The notes under the pieces are model-generated. The model made no database searches and had not been told where the DNA came from. It saw only the letters and a program-made list of their open reading frames with translations. A stretch of 64,000 nt of DNA from Shewanella donghaensis (GTDB lineage: Bacteria; Pseudomonadota; Gammaproteobacteria; Enterobacterales; Shewanellaceae). Made by a program: the position numbers and the translations under genes. The DNA lies in NCBI RefSeq assembly GCF_007567505.1, contig NZ_CP041783.1, forward strand, positions 2,976,001 through 3,040,000. The letters run 5' to 3'. How positions within the stretch are numbered: position 1 is the stretch's first letter; each line of letters opens with the position of its first letter. Shown here piece after piece: positions 28,152 through 37,481 of this stretch.

Positions 28152-29372
28152 TTACATAAACTCGGCATTATCAGCTTCCACGGCGTCTTTTAGTTGCTCA
28201 AGCACATCAGGCATGGCGCTAATAACTCGGCTCCATGTCGGCATAAATGGGGTTTCCATTGGGTTATCAAGAAAACGCTGACCCGCAGTTACGATATTTT
28301 GAGCAAACATTTCCACCGCTTTTTCTTCCATATGAATATCAGTTGTCAGCCCGTTCATCAAAGCATCATTGTGATAAGTTTCGACATAATCCAAAGCGAT
28401 ACGATAGTAAGTCGCTTTTAAGGTTCTAAAGGCTTCTGTGCTGAATGTTTCACCTTGAGTGGCTAACTTTCGATAAAACGCCTTGGTGATATCAATCGAC
28501 ATTTTTGATAAGCCCGCTTCAGCATTATTTAACGATAACTCTTGATGCTTATGGTCATAGTTATCAGCAATATCCACCTGACAAATACGATTGTGGGCAT
28601 AGTTGCGATGCATTTCACTGAGAACACCAATTTCTAAACCCCAATCGCTGGGTATACGTAAGTCATTTAATACATCACGGCGAAATGAAAACTCACCCGC
28701 TAATGGATAGCGAAAGCTGTCCATAAATTCTAAGTATTCATTATGACCAACCACTCTTTGCAGGGCTTTAATCAATGGTGTGACTAATAAACGTGACACA
28801 CGGCCATTAATTTTTCCGTCGGATACACGTGCATAAAACCCCTTACTAAACTCGTAGTTAAACTGTGGATTGGCAACCGGATAAAGCAACCTTGCCAGTA
28901 AGGATTTCTCATAAGTCACAATGTCGCAGTCATGTAATGCCACCGATTCAGTCTTTCCTGATGCCAAAATATAGCCCATGCAATACCAAACATTGCGGCC
29001 TTTACCCAGTTCTTTAGGGGCAAGACCAAGCTTACTTAACTTGGCATCGAGTGCTTGCAGTCTTGGTCCATCGTTCCATAACACTCGATGGTGTTGTGGC
29101 AGCTGATTAAAAAATCCTAGGGCTTGTTGATATTGTTCTTTATCGGCTCTATCTAAGCCAATCACAATTTCATTGAGATAAGGCACTTGTTTCAACTTAT
29201 TAATAATTGCCGGGAGTGCCTCGCCTTCTAATTCTGAAAATAGTGAAGGTAAAATCAACCCTAGTGGTCGAGTCTTAGAAAATTTAAGTAACTCTTGCTC
29301 CATTTCTTCATGCGTTCGCTGGGTAAGGTTATGTAGCGTAGTCACTATCCCATTCTGGTAAAAATCAGCCAT
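28152..29372 (-). CDS. gpgS: Glucosyl-3-phosphoglycerate synthase-like glycosyltransferase (GT81)
   Basis: A 406-residue cytoplasmic glycosyltransferase. A GT-A fold is indicated by LILPSLFSELEGEALPAI at residues ~37-54, GKGRNVWYCMGYILASGK at ~125 and the metal-binding DCD in VALHDCDIVTYEKSLL. LAGEFSFRRDVL and WGLEIGVLSEMHRN are characteristic of GpgS/MpgS-related synthases. It would join NDP-glucose and 3-phosphoglycerate. The start lies one base after the stop of the preceding phosphatase gene, with AAGGAGG inside the end of that gene, so translation is coupled. Mannosyl-3-phosphoglycerate synthesis is a less likely alternative. Confidence 0.88.
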   Translation of the reverse strand: MADFYQNGIVTTLHNLTQRTHEEMEQELLKFSKTRPLGLILPSLFSELEGEALPAIINKLKQVPYLNEIVIGLDRADKEQYQQALGFFNQLPQHHRVLWNDGPRLQALDAKLSKLGLAPKELGKGRNVWYCMGYILASGKTESVALHDCDIVTYEKSLLARLLYPVANPQFNYEFSKGFYARVSDGKINGRVSRLLVTPLIKALQRVVGHNEYLEFMDSFRYPLAGEFSFRRDVLNDLRIPSDWGLEIGVLSEMHRNYAHNRICQVDIADNYDHKHQELSLNNAEAGLSKMSIDITKAFYRKLATQGETFSTEAFRTLKATYYRIALDYVETYHNDALMNGLTTDIHMEEKAVEMFAQNIVTAGQRFLDNPMETPFMPTWSRVISAMPDVLEQLKDAVEADNAEFM

Positions 29373-29373
29373 G

Positions 29374-30225
29374 TTAAGCCTCCTTATGCGTCAATGACGT
29401 TGAAGAATTACAGTTTAAAAACAATGCTTGTAAGCACTCGGCCCAGCCCTTAGGGCCATAATGGCTACTTTGAATAGGTTGGGAAGATGTGTGAATCTGC
29501 GGAAAAGTATGTGTTGGCGATTTTATTTGAATGGCGATATCTGCGGCCTCTAGCATGGCACTATCGTTACCACTATCACCTAAGGCAATAGTTTGTACGC
29601 AGGTTTGATATTGGTTGGCATACACTTGTGCTAACCAATCCATGGCGAGGCCTTTATCTGTATGACCACCCACATGTAAAAAACGTCCGCCTTGTAGCAT
29701 ATTAGCGCCAAGACTTTTCATGTGCTCAATAAACGCTTGTTTACGCGGTTCATCGCTCGTCCACAGCAGTGGTTCGGAATAATGCCTTACTAAGGCTAAA
29801 GCGGCTTTATCAGGTGCTAGGTCGGTTAATTCACATAACTCTTCAGCGCTGAGTGAAGAAAAACCAATATAGTCTCCAGCGAACTCTATTGCTTCGAGCG
29901 TTAATAACGACAGCCAATGGCTTCTTTGTTGGCAAAATTCTTTAACCCAGTAATATCCCTGAGTAATCGTATCTATGGGTTGATTATCGAAATAACCAAT
30001 GGGGATATATATCACTGCACCATTTTCCGAAATAAACGGTGAGTTAAAACCGATTGTTTGCTGAAATTTTTCCATTTCAGCGAAGGTTTTACTGGTGTTG
30101 GGGATTATTGGGATTTTCTTTTCATTCAATCCTTCAATCACATCAATTGCGCTAGAAAAGCTGTAATCAAAGTGATCAAGCAAAGTACCATCCATATCTG
30201 TAAATATCAGCGGTCGTGTGGTCAT
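29374..30225 (-). CDS. Mannosyl/glucosyl-3-phosphoglycerate phosphatase (HAD superfamily)
   Basis: A 283-residue HAD phosphatase. Motif I is FTDMDGTLLD (nucleophile and acid Asp), motif II is in IPNTSKTFAEM, and motif IV is ALGDSGNDSAMLEAAD. The ENGAVIYIP segment and the C2-type cap place it in the MPGP family. As first gene of the operon with a GpgS-like synthase, it should remove phosphate from glucosyl-3-phosphoglycerate to give glucosylglycerate, a compatible solute made in response to salt stress or low nitrogen in other bacteria. Substrate preference between glucosyl and mannosyl forms is not visible. Confidence 0.88.
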   Translation of the reverse strand: MTTRPLIFTDMDGTLLDHFDYSFSSAIDVIEGLNEKKIPIIPNTSKTFAEMEKFQQTIGFNSPFISENGAVIYIPIGYFDNQPIDTITQGYYWVKEFCQQRSHWLSLLTLEAIEFAGDYIGFSSLSAEELCELTDLAPDKAALALVRHYSEPLLWTSDEPRKQAFIEHMKSLGANMLQGGRFLHVGGHTDKGLAMDWLAQVYANQYQTCVQTIALGDSGNDSAMLEAADIAIQIKSPTHTFPQIHTSSQPIQSSHYGPKGWAECLQALFLNCNSSTSLTHKEA

Positions 30226-30518
30226 CTGTATTCCCTTTCGTTACGCAAACAATTCTTCAACTGCTAAAAACGTTTCAGGTTACATGCCAGCTTATTAACG
30301 ACCGCACTAATTTGGTGAGAAACCATATATTAAACATTGAATTTATTAGCTATTTATTTATCGCAAAAGAATTACATTGTTCATAACGTGGGATATATTA
30401 ATGAGGAATGCTGGGTTTTAATTCAAAAAGCGCACCAATATAGTGCAATTTTACAAAGAAACTTATTCAACTAAACTTTATAAATACAGCTCAGTCAGGT
30501 TTTATTTATTAAGGAAAG

Positions 30519-30977
30519 ATGATGCGATTTAATCAAGCTTTTGAAGTGCTCGATCATCTAATTGAAGTATATGTCGCTATCGGCAGCACCTATGAGCGCT
30601 TAATCAATGAGGTGAAGGTGGAACGCACGAGAATGTTGCTGCATTACCTATACGATAAACAACAAGAAAATACCCAGTTCTTGAAAGACGTAAAACTCAG
30701 AATGCCAGAAGCCTTGCTGCAAACGTGGATTGATGAGGACATTGAAAAGTCCATCATCAATTCATCTAAACAGCTTTATGTTAATGCGGATATTACTACT
30801 GACGACTTAATGGAGCATGTGCATGACTTACACAGTCAAACTATCAATTGGCTTAATGTTACCGTCAGTGTCATACCCAATAATGAAATGCATAACCAAT
30901 TACAAAATATCAGTGAGTCACTAAATCAACGATATAAGCAATTAGTACAGGCAGTGAATCGCATGGATGATATGTAG
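30519..30977 (+). CDS. Unknown small helical protein
   Basis: A protein of about 152 residues with no recognised domain. It is predicted almost entirely alpha-helical, without a signal peptide or membrane segment. Spaced acidic residues and His (HLIEVY, LLHYLYDKQQEN, LMEHVHDLHSQT) recall ferritin-like helical bundles, but the ExxH pattern of a diiron site is not clear. AAGGAAAG precedes two adjacent ATG codons (30519 and 30522). It ends eight bases from the stop of the converging GGDEF gene. No operon context suggests a function. Confidence 0.7.
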   Translation: MMRFNQAFEVLDHLIEVYVAIGSTYERLINEVKVERTRMLLHYLYDKQQENTQFLKDVKLRMPEALLQTWIDEDIEKSIINSSKQLYVNADITTDDLMEHVHDLHSQTINWLNVTVSVIPNNEMHNQLQNISESLNQRYKQLVQAVNRMDDM

Positions 30978-30984
30978 TGACCAA

Positions 30985-32865
30985 TTATGCGCACTCTGCA
31001 GCAATGTACACTTTATTCTTGCCGGCAAACTTTGCTCGGTAAAGTGCTTCATCAGCATACTTTGCTAAATCGTTTAGGCTTTTGCCCTCGCTAAGATTAT
31101 CAGCGACACCTAAGCTAATGGTGAATTCGAGATTGATATCATCAAAACTGAAAGATTGTTCAGCTATACCGGCTCTTAAACGCTCAGAAATAACCAGTGC
31201 TTGCTTTAAATTAACGTTTGGCAGCACGATAAGGAACTCTTCCCCACCAATACGACCAATCAAATCTTGTTTTTTTAACAATGCTTGAGCACGCTTGGAC
31301 AACGCCTGCAATGCAAGATCACCAATATGATGACCATGGGTATCATTTATCAGTTTAAAATTATCAATATCAAAAATAATCACCGCAACTGACTGTTGTT
31401 TTCTATTCGCTTTTTCAACTAAATACTGCCCTCGGGTGAAGGTATAGCCACGATTATAAAGACCGGTTAAAAAGTCTGTTTGTGCACGGGCTCTCAATGA
31501 ACGCTGGGAGTATAGTAAGACCATCACCATGGCAAAAAGCACCAATACTAAGACTAAAAACAAGCTTAATTTAAGCTCATTAATGTGCTCTTTATCCTCT
31601 GCCGCCTCCCAATTTAATTCATTAATAGCCAGCTTATTGGCCAGTAACTGATTTTCAAACACTGCTAGTTTCGCATTATGCTCAAGGGCTGAATTGATGA
31701 CTTTCTTATTAATAATATTTTGGTTAACTTCCCGTTCGGAGTCGATGACTTTCAGTAGCATGTTCATCGCATCAACTGGTCGGTTATCACCTAAAGCAAC
31801 AATCGCTTTTCCTTTAAGGATCATACTTTGTTGATTCTTACTGAAACTCTCGTCTTGAGTAAACTTTCGTGCCATCTCAGTGGCTTTATCTGCATCACCA
31901 TTTCTTAAATAGGCTAATGCCAAAAAGAGGTAATTACTGGTTTTAAAATAACGTTCTTTGGTGGTGTAATGTAAAGAGACAGCCTTTTCTAAATGCGTTA
32001 TCGCCTCAGAAAATTCATTCATTCTAAGCGCCACACGACCTGCGTTTAAATTAGCAAAAAAGAGTAAATCCTTATAACCTTTGGTCATTTTAGCTAAGGC
32101 AAATTGCACTTGAATACTTTGTTGTGCTTTGCTCCAATCACCTAACTTTAATGCCTCACTTAACATGTTGTGCTGCATATTAAACATGTCTTCTTTGTCA
32201 TCAATAATTTGCCAGGCTAGGTAGGCTTTTTCAAAGTTTTCATAACCACGCTGATGCAAGCCAACTTGTCGGTATAGGTTTCCTGTCGCGTTATAAATCA
32301 TTGCCTTACGATGTGTATTGATCTTGTCACTTTTATCAACAATCGTCATGGCCTCTTCCAGTAAATCAATACCGATTTGCACCGTTGCAGGCTCTGTATA
32401 ACAAAAAGCGTTTTGGGTTAAGGCCTTGGTCAGTAATTGGGAGTTATCATTTTGGCGGGCATAAATTAAGGCCTGTTTTCTGTCGATACAATAAACGCTG
32501 GGATCATTAGTTTGCAGGTAATGCGCAAAAGATCGTTCTAAGTAACTATCGACTAAAACATCAGTGACGGGGAGGTCTTTAACGAACGCAATGCCTTTAC
32601 CGTAACTGGCAATCGACAAATCTAGTTGGCGAGTTTTTTCATAAAGTTGACCATAAAGAAAATAAAATTTTGCTTGGGATTCAGCATCAAATTCACTGTT
32701 ATCGAGATCAAATTGATCTAATAACTCGATACCTTCTGCAGGAGAAAGTGCCTCAGCTGATTTTTCTAACTGAATTAAGGCTTCATTTGCAAATCCATTA
32801 ACGCTGACCACGAAAAGAAAACTACACAGCCATGCTGTAAATCTTCTCGTACTGAACCTCTCCAT
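30985..32865 (-). CDS. Membrane diguanylate cyclase with periplasmic TPR-like region
   Basis: A protein of about 626 residues. A signal peptide or anchor (WLCSFLFVVSVNGFA) is followed by ~380 residues of TPR-like helical pairs in the periplasm, a coiled-coil, a membrane segment (LSLFLVLVLVLFAMVMVLLY), and a C-terminal GGDEF domain with DFLTGLYNRG and GRIGGEEFLIVLPN. The active-site GGEEF predicts c-di-GMP synthesis. The position of the product-inhibition site reads KKQD instead of RxxD, so feedback inhibition may be absent. The start at 32865 is chosen because AGAGGTGA lies upstream; the ORF extends 18 codons further. Confidence 0.9.
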   Translation of the reverse strand: MERFSTRRFTAWLCSFLFVVSVNGFANEALIQLEKSAEALSPAEGIELLDQFDLDNSEFDAESQAKFYFLYGQLYEKTRQLDLSIASYGKGIAFVKDLPVTDVLVDSYLERSFAHYLQTNDPSVYCIDRKQALIYARQNDNSQLLTKALTQNAFCYTEPATVQIGIDLLEEAMTIVDKSDKINTHRKAMIYNATGNLYRQVGLHQRGYENFEKAYLAWQIIDDKEDMFNMQHNMLSEALKLGDWSKAQQSIQVQFALAKMTKGYKDLLFFANLNAGRVALRMNEFSEAITHLEKAVSLHYTTKERYFKTSNYLFLALAYLRNGDADKATEMARKFTQDESFSKNQQSMILKGKAIVALGDNRPVDAMNMLLKVIDSEREVNQNIINKKVINSALEHNAKLAVFENQLLANKLAINELNWEAAEDKEHINELKLSLFLVLVLVLFAMVMVLLYSQRSLRARAQTDFLTGLYNRGYTFTRGQYLVEKANRKQQSVAVIIFDIDNFKLINDTHGHHIGDLALQALSKRAQALLKKQDLIGRIGGEEFLIVLPNVNLKQALVISERLRAGIAEQSFSFDDINLEFTISLGVADNLSEGKSLNDLAKYADEALYRAKFAGKNKVYIAAECA

Positions 32866-33114
32866 ATTCACCTCTACTCCCAATAACACTTTTGTAGTAT
32901 ATCGAGATAATAAGAACATGATATGTCTTTATTTATAAAATATTGATTTATCGTATAATTGTTACGTTAAGTTACATCTATAACACTTATTCCCTGTAAT
33001 ATAATAATGACTAATAGTGAGTAGTCATCAAGGTTTTCAGCCATATAGTTAGCTTATAATCACGCTAATATCGATACTAATAATCGTCAGTAAGTGGTAA
33101 ATACTCTCTAGAAA

Positions 33115-33405
33115 TCACTTACTCTCGGTATCAATTTGCGTATTCAATTGTGTAATTTTAAATATCGATACATTTAAGTTTGACCATGTCACTTTTGCAG
33201 ACTCAATGGTTTCACATAAACCCAGCCCGATATGCACTTGCGTATCCATGCTGTGTGAACATACCGCAAAACTCGCACCCACCATCCTGATATATTGCTG
33301 ACCACAAGCATTGAGCTCAACAATGGCATTTTGTATCACCTTTCTAGCACAACATAGCTTCGTCTTAACATTCTCTATTAAATCGATATCAATCTTTGAC
33401 AACAT
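33115..33405 (-). CDS. Hypothetical small protein, uncertain
   Basis: A possible protein of about 96 residues with five Cys residues (including KLCCARK and FAVCSHS). No domain is recognised, there is no strong ribosome binding site, and the flanks are AT-rich. It might be real because it stands alone in a 730-base gap without overlap to other genes. Treat as tentative. Confidence 0.35.
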   Translation of the reverse strand: MLSKIDIDLIENVKTKLCCARKVIQNAIVELNACGQQYIRMVGASFAVCSHSMDTQVHIGLGLCETIESAKVTWSNLNVSIFKITQLNTQIDTESK

Positions 33406-33652
33406 CAATAAACACCAACAAACACCATATGTTTATTTAGATTTAATGGTTCAGCAACTAAACAGAACAACCCACACATTAAAAATTTAGTCTAAAGCAA
33501 CAAGAGGAAGTCCATTGAAAAGCCTGCTGAAAAATGTTCAATTACAGTTGAAATCATTAACCATCTCAAGCTTGTATATACAAGCAAGATTAATTCATAT
33601 GATTAAGAAGGATTTAAACAAAAGCACTTATTTACAATAGCTTAAAGTAATA

Positions 33653-34519
33653 TTAACGAGACTGTACGGAGATAGGTCCACAAGTAGAGCTATAGCTATC
33701 AAGCTCTACGACACCTTGTAGGATAATGCCATGATAACGCGCTTTAACTAATTGATAATCTAAAGAAGGAGCAAAATAGTAAGTAATATCTTCTGCACCG
33801 GTTTGCTCTACGGGGATCAATGATAATTCACCCCACGGTTCTATTGTTTGGGTCTGAGGTGGTTTCACATAGTACTGATATGATTCCATCGCATCTGAAG
33901 CTTGCCTGATTAATGCAAATTGCTGACGGCCTTGGAGTAAATGCTCGCGCATTTGAATAGCCAGGGTATCCACATCCCGCAAAGGAATATTTGTTGATGC
34001 GTAGCTATCAATATCGCCATCAAGATTAACTCGCGACTCGAGGCCATTAGAATTAAACGTCACCTGCATATCTCTAGAGCGAAAACCTGATACTTTTTGA
34101 TGAAAATTAATCGTTAGCCATTGGTTGGTTTGTTCAGACCATGATAACTCTGCACGTTGATGATATTGTGTTCCTATTCCTAAAATACTGGCCTTACTTA
34201 TAGAAGTAATTACGGCACTTTGACCTTGCCAAATCTCGGTTCTATCCATAGTCCCAGTATGTAAACCACTTAAATAAATAGAATAATTTGCCTTACGATG
34301 ACACTCTTCAACCTGAACAATAGGTAAGTTTACTGTTATAGCCGGCGATTGGTTACTGATGTTATCTTTATCTTTATCGGTATTGGCAATGGCGGTATTC
34401 GTCGCCACGCCCATCAATAGGACTACAGCCCTGAAAATAGATAAAAAAGACATCGCCGCCAATCCAAATCGGCCGAGTAAAGCCGACTTATGTTTACTTG
34501 AGGTGATCAATGTCTTCAT
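33653..34519 (-). CDS. DUF3108-family periplasmic protein
   Basis: A 288-residue protein with an N-terminal hydrophobic signal (LGRFGLAAMSFLSIFRAVVLLMG), then a beta-rich domain of the DUF3108 type: an opening strand around YSIYLSGLHTGTMDRTEIW, repeated long strands, and a closing region with YHGIILQGVVELDSY. Two Cys residues (in EECHRK and STCGP) could form a disulfide linking the ends. These proteins often act as periplasmic beta-sandwich proteins of unknown role. The gene follows the Omp85-like barrel gene with 40 bases between, so the two are likely co-transcribed. Confidence 0.8.
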   Translation of the reverse strand: MKTLITSSKHKSALLGRFGLAAMSFLSIFRAVVLLMGVATNTAIANTDKDKDNISNQSPAITVNLPIVQVEECHRKANYSIYLSGLHTGTMDRTEIWQGQSAVITSISKASILGIGTQYHQRAELSWSEQTNQWLTINFHQKVSGFRSRDMQVTFNSNGLESRVNLDGDIDSYASTNIPLRDVDTLAIQMREHLLQGRQQFALIRQASDAMESYQYYVKPPQTQTIEPWGELSLIPVEQTGAEDITYYFAPSLDYQLVKARYHGIILQGVVELDSYSSTCGPISVQSR

Positions 34520-34559
34520 CTAATTGGGCTCTGTCAGGGTATGGTAAGGGTAAAAATGA

Positions 34560-35714
34560 TTAAAAAACTTCATTCACATTAAGGTAGAAGTTAGTTTCAT
34601 TTTCACCAACACCTATATCAAAGCGTAAATTAATATTGTCTTTAAGTTTAAAACGAAAACCTGTGCCATAAGACGTTAACAGCTCTTCAGTTAAATCGCT
34701 GACTTTAGGAGCCACACTACCCACCGCTCCCCAAAAAACCATGCCATAACGTTGGAATATAGGTAAGCGATATTCAACTTGTCCCATCATCATTTGTTCA
34801 TCACGGTAACGCCCTTTAATATAGCCGCGCATCCCACTAGAACCGCCGAGATCAGGTAATAAGTTCCAAGGCACATCGCCATCAGTAAAATGACCTTGCA
34901 CTTGCCAAGCGATTAACCCTGGCGCAGACATAGAGCTTAAATCAATATAATTGGCTATCTCAATATCGTAAGTTGAAAATGAAGAGTACTCATCATTTTG
35001 GTATAAGCCGGCATCAATCTGAAATAACCAACCTTTGGTCGCATTTAATCGGTAATCGCGCGAATCATACACACTGGTTACCACCACGCCTGAACTGAAG
35101 TTGCTCGGTAACGTCCCTTTGGCATCGACTGGCATTTCAGTATCGACCCGTTCAAGGTTATCTGCGCTGGCATATAAAAAATCAGCACCGACACCAATAA
35201 AGTAATTATCTGTTACTTCTGTCATCCAACGCGGTTTGAAGCGGTAAACTTGCTCTTCAAACTCATGCTCATTTATATCTAGGTTGCCATCTTCAATACC
35301 TTGACCGTAGTAAACGGCGGCTTCGTTGTGCAGGTCGACTTCAAGTAATAAACGTTGCTTACCTTGGTTGAAAAAAGTCATGTTCTCGATTTCAACACCG
35401 TAAGACTTATTCATCGACACGAATGAGTTAAGCACTAGAGATGAAGGTTGTTCTTCACTCGCTGCACCATCGGTTTTATATAGCCCCACCATCAACAAAC
35501 CCACACCAAACTTTTTCTCTGGAGTGTAATAAGCCGTTGGTAAATAACTCATATCAATATCTTTACTGTCATCAAATTCACCATCGGCGCCAAAGACTGA
35601 AAAAATATCATCAACCCATGTCGGCTCCATATCTTCAGGTGTTTCAAATAAAGGCTCAACAGCGAAGGTCGAGTGAGATAAAGCAAGCAGGCTTAGAAGT
35701 AAAATCCGTTTCAT
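34560..35714 (-). CDS. Omp85/BamA-like outer-membrane barrel (surface antigen family)
   Basis: A 384-residue protein with a signal peptide (ILLLSLLALSHSTFA). The body is of the bacterial surface antigen (Omp85 barrel) type with GVVVTSVYDSRDYRLNATKGW, LGGSSGMRGYIKGRYRDEQMMMGQVEYRLP (the RGY-containing lid loop motif) and a C-terminal strand ending in F. Its length leaves only ~60 residues before the barrel, so POTRA domains seem absent, unlike BamA or TamA. Members of this kind may be small outer-membrane transport or assembly proteins. Role unknown. Confidence 0.85.
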   Translation of the reverse strand: MKRILLLSLLALSHSTFAVEPLFETPEDMEPTWVDDIFSVFGADGEFDDSKDIDMSYLPTAYYTPEKKFGVGLLMVGLYKTDGAASEEQPSSLVLNSFVSMNKSYGVEIENMTFFNQGKQRLLLEVDLHNEAAVYYGQGIEDGNLDINEHEFEEQVYRFKPRWMTEVTDNYFIGVGADFLYASADNLERVDTEMPVDAKGTLPSNFSSGVVVTSVYDSRDYRLNATKGWLFQIDAGLYQNDEYSSFSTYDIEIANYIDLSSMSAPGLIAWQVQGHFTDGDVPWNLLPDLGGSSGMRGYIKGRYRDEQMMMGQVEYRLPIFQRYGMVFWGAVGSVAPKVSDLTEELLTSYGTGFRFKLKDNINLRFDIGVGENETNFYLNVNEVF

Positions 35715-35852
35715 AACAACTCTAATAAATGATGAGGAATAAGAAGGTGCTGATTATTGATAAACAAAATCAAGCTGTAATTTTGGAACATAATACTCAC
35801 TTTCTAGCAGTCATATGATTTGCCGAGCGCATTTTAACAGAACTGAAAAAAT

Positions 35853-35885
35853 AAAAAATGCTGTTACAAAAGTAACAGCATTTTT
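35853..35885 (-). terminator. Terminator downstream of the VF530-family gene
   Basis: A 14-bp perfect inverted repeat (AAAAATGCTGTTAC / GTAACAGCATTTTT) with an AAAA loop. On the minus strand it ends in a T-tract, just after the VF530 gene stop at 35928. Confidence 0.85.
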
Positions 35886-35927
35886 CATAGGGATTCTAAT
35901 GGTTCACAAAACAATAATCGCGGAAGG

Positions 35928-36437
35928 TTATTTGCCCCAAGGGTTACTAGGGTCTTGCGAAGGCGCGGCTCTTTTGGTGCCAGACTTAGAACCTGAATCA
36001 CGATTTTGAGCATAGGCATCTTGTTGTCTTGGCTTGTCGCTGCCAAAACGTGGACGCTCTTTTTTCGATTTCATTTCTTCGTAATTTTCAGTCGCTTTAG
36101 CGCGCTGTTCATCCAACAATTCAACCGTTAACTCTTGCGGTTTACGTGGCACGATACCATCAGCAAAACCGCGAGCTCTTGGTTTTAGTTCAAACTGTTC
36201 AGCAGTACCTTTTGGCATTTGCTTGAAACGATAAAGATAGAAAGACTCAACTCGCTCTCTAGCCCACTCAGTTTTTTTAAGAAACTTGATACTCGCTTCC
36301 ATACTTGGATTAAGGTTAAAACACTCCAACCTCATTGCAGCATAAAGCACTTTCCAATCATAAAAATCAACAAGCTCAGTCATCATGATGTCTAAACTCA
36401 GGCCGTGAAGTGGATTATTCTGTTGCTTTTCAGTCAT
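35928..36437 (-). CDS. VF530-family (DUF2132) DNA-binding-like protein
   Basis: A 169-residue protein. Residues 7-75 match the VF530 domain: NPLHGLSLDIMMTELVDFYDW, then the CFNLNPSMEASIKFLKKTEWARERVESFYL helix-turn region. The C-terminal ~90 residues are rich in Lys, Arg, Gln and Ser and appear disordered. VF530 folds have been proposed to bind DNA, but the cellular role is not established. A terminator follows, and the gene is monocistronic. Confidence 0.88.
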   Translation of the reverse strand: MTEKQQNNPLHGLSLDIMMTELVDFYDWKVLYAAMRLECFNLNPSMEASIKFLKKTEWARERVESFYLYRFKQMPKGTAEQFELKPRARGFADGIVPRKPQELTVELLDEQRAKATENYEEMKSKKERPRFGSDKPRQQDAYAQNRDSGSKSGTKRAAPSQDPSNPWGK

Positions 36438-36580
36438 GTAAGGCTCTGTAAAAAATAGTGATTAAAGGAATACAGCTATATTTAAGCTGCTGTGCACATT
36501 ATAGCGTTTTTCACTGTTTATATTGAGATATTTTTCATGATTGTTAGTGGCACTCTATTTTGTACCACTTCTATTAATCA

Positions 36581-37342
36581 CTACTTCATTGCCGCTTTCA
36601 CATACACATCAAAGCGATTTTTCTTGGTCGCAATAACCATACTAGGTTTTACTCCATCCAAATCTTCAGCATAATCAGGACGTTTCACTACCACACGTTT
36701 TGTAGCCAACGCTTGCGCAGGTTTTAGCAGTCCATCGGCATCAAGATCGGCGCCCACTAATGTTTGGAAGACCCGCATCTCTTTTTTTACTAGCGCAGAC
36801 TTTTCACGATGTGGGTACATTGGATCTAAATACACCACATCAATCTCGGTGCCTGACGTTTTCGCGGCATCGGCTAAGGCATTAATGCTCGAGCCATGGA
36901 ACAAACTCATGCGCTCTTGCATCCACTCACCAATTTCTGCGTCTTCATAAGCACGGCGAAGCCCATCTTCAAGTAACGCTGCCACGACGGGATGACGCTC
37001 TACCATAATGACATTACAACCAAGGCTAGCTAACACAAAGGCATCACGGCCTAAACCTGCTGTACCATCGACGACCGTAGGAGTAACACCTTGTTTAAGT
37101 CCCACCGCTTTTGCAATTGATTGACCTCGACCACCACCAAATTTACGGCGGTGAGCAACAGCACCTGAAATAAAATCGACACTAATTCCGTCAAGTTTTG
37201 GTTCATCTCGCTTATGTAAGCTCAGAGTATTATGTTCAAAGCGCAATTCAAATTGCGCCTCTTTATCCCACTCAAAACCCCAACGCTCACTAATATCAAC
37301 CAGTGACGGATATTGCTGATTAAAAAACATCGGTATTTGCAA
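36581..37342 (-). CDS. rsmJ: 16S rRNA (guanine1516-N2)-methyltransferase RsmJ
   Basis: A 253-residue Rossmann-type methyltransferase. The core matches Rsm[47 protein letters not shown], then motif [21 protein letters not shown] and the catalytic YLDPMYPH, ending with the [15 protein letters not shown] segment. It should methylate G1516 of 16S rRNA. The first start is TTG at 37342; an ATG four codons later (37330) is possible. Not co-transcribed with the divergent rlmJ, but both are rRNA methylases. Confidence 0.95.
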   Translation of the reverse strand: MQIPMFFNQQYPSLVDISERWGFEWDKEAQFELRFEHNTLSLHKRDEPKLDGISVDFISGAVAHRRKFGGGRGQSIAKAVGLKQGVTPTVVDGTAGLGRDAFVLASLGCNVIMVERHPVVAALLEDGLRRAYEDAEIGEWMQERMSLFHGSSINALADAAKTSGTEIDVVYLDPMYPHREKSALVKKEMRVFQTLVGADLDADGLLKPAQALATKRVVVKRPDYAEDLDGVKPSMVIATKKNRFDVYVKAAMK

Positions 37343-37481
37343 AAGTAATTCCAGTATTTAATAGACTCAAAGCTATTATGCCAAAAGCCTGCAACAGTGA
37401 ATACCTATACCTGTTACTAGTTAGCCCCTATAATGTGTGCATCTTGCAGTTTCCACTGCTTACTAATATTCGGACACTCAC

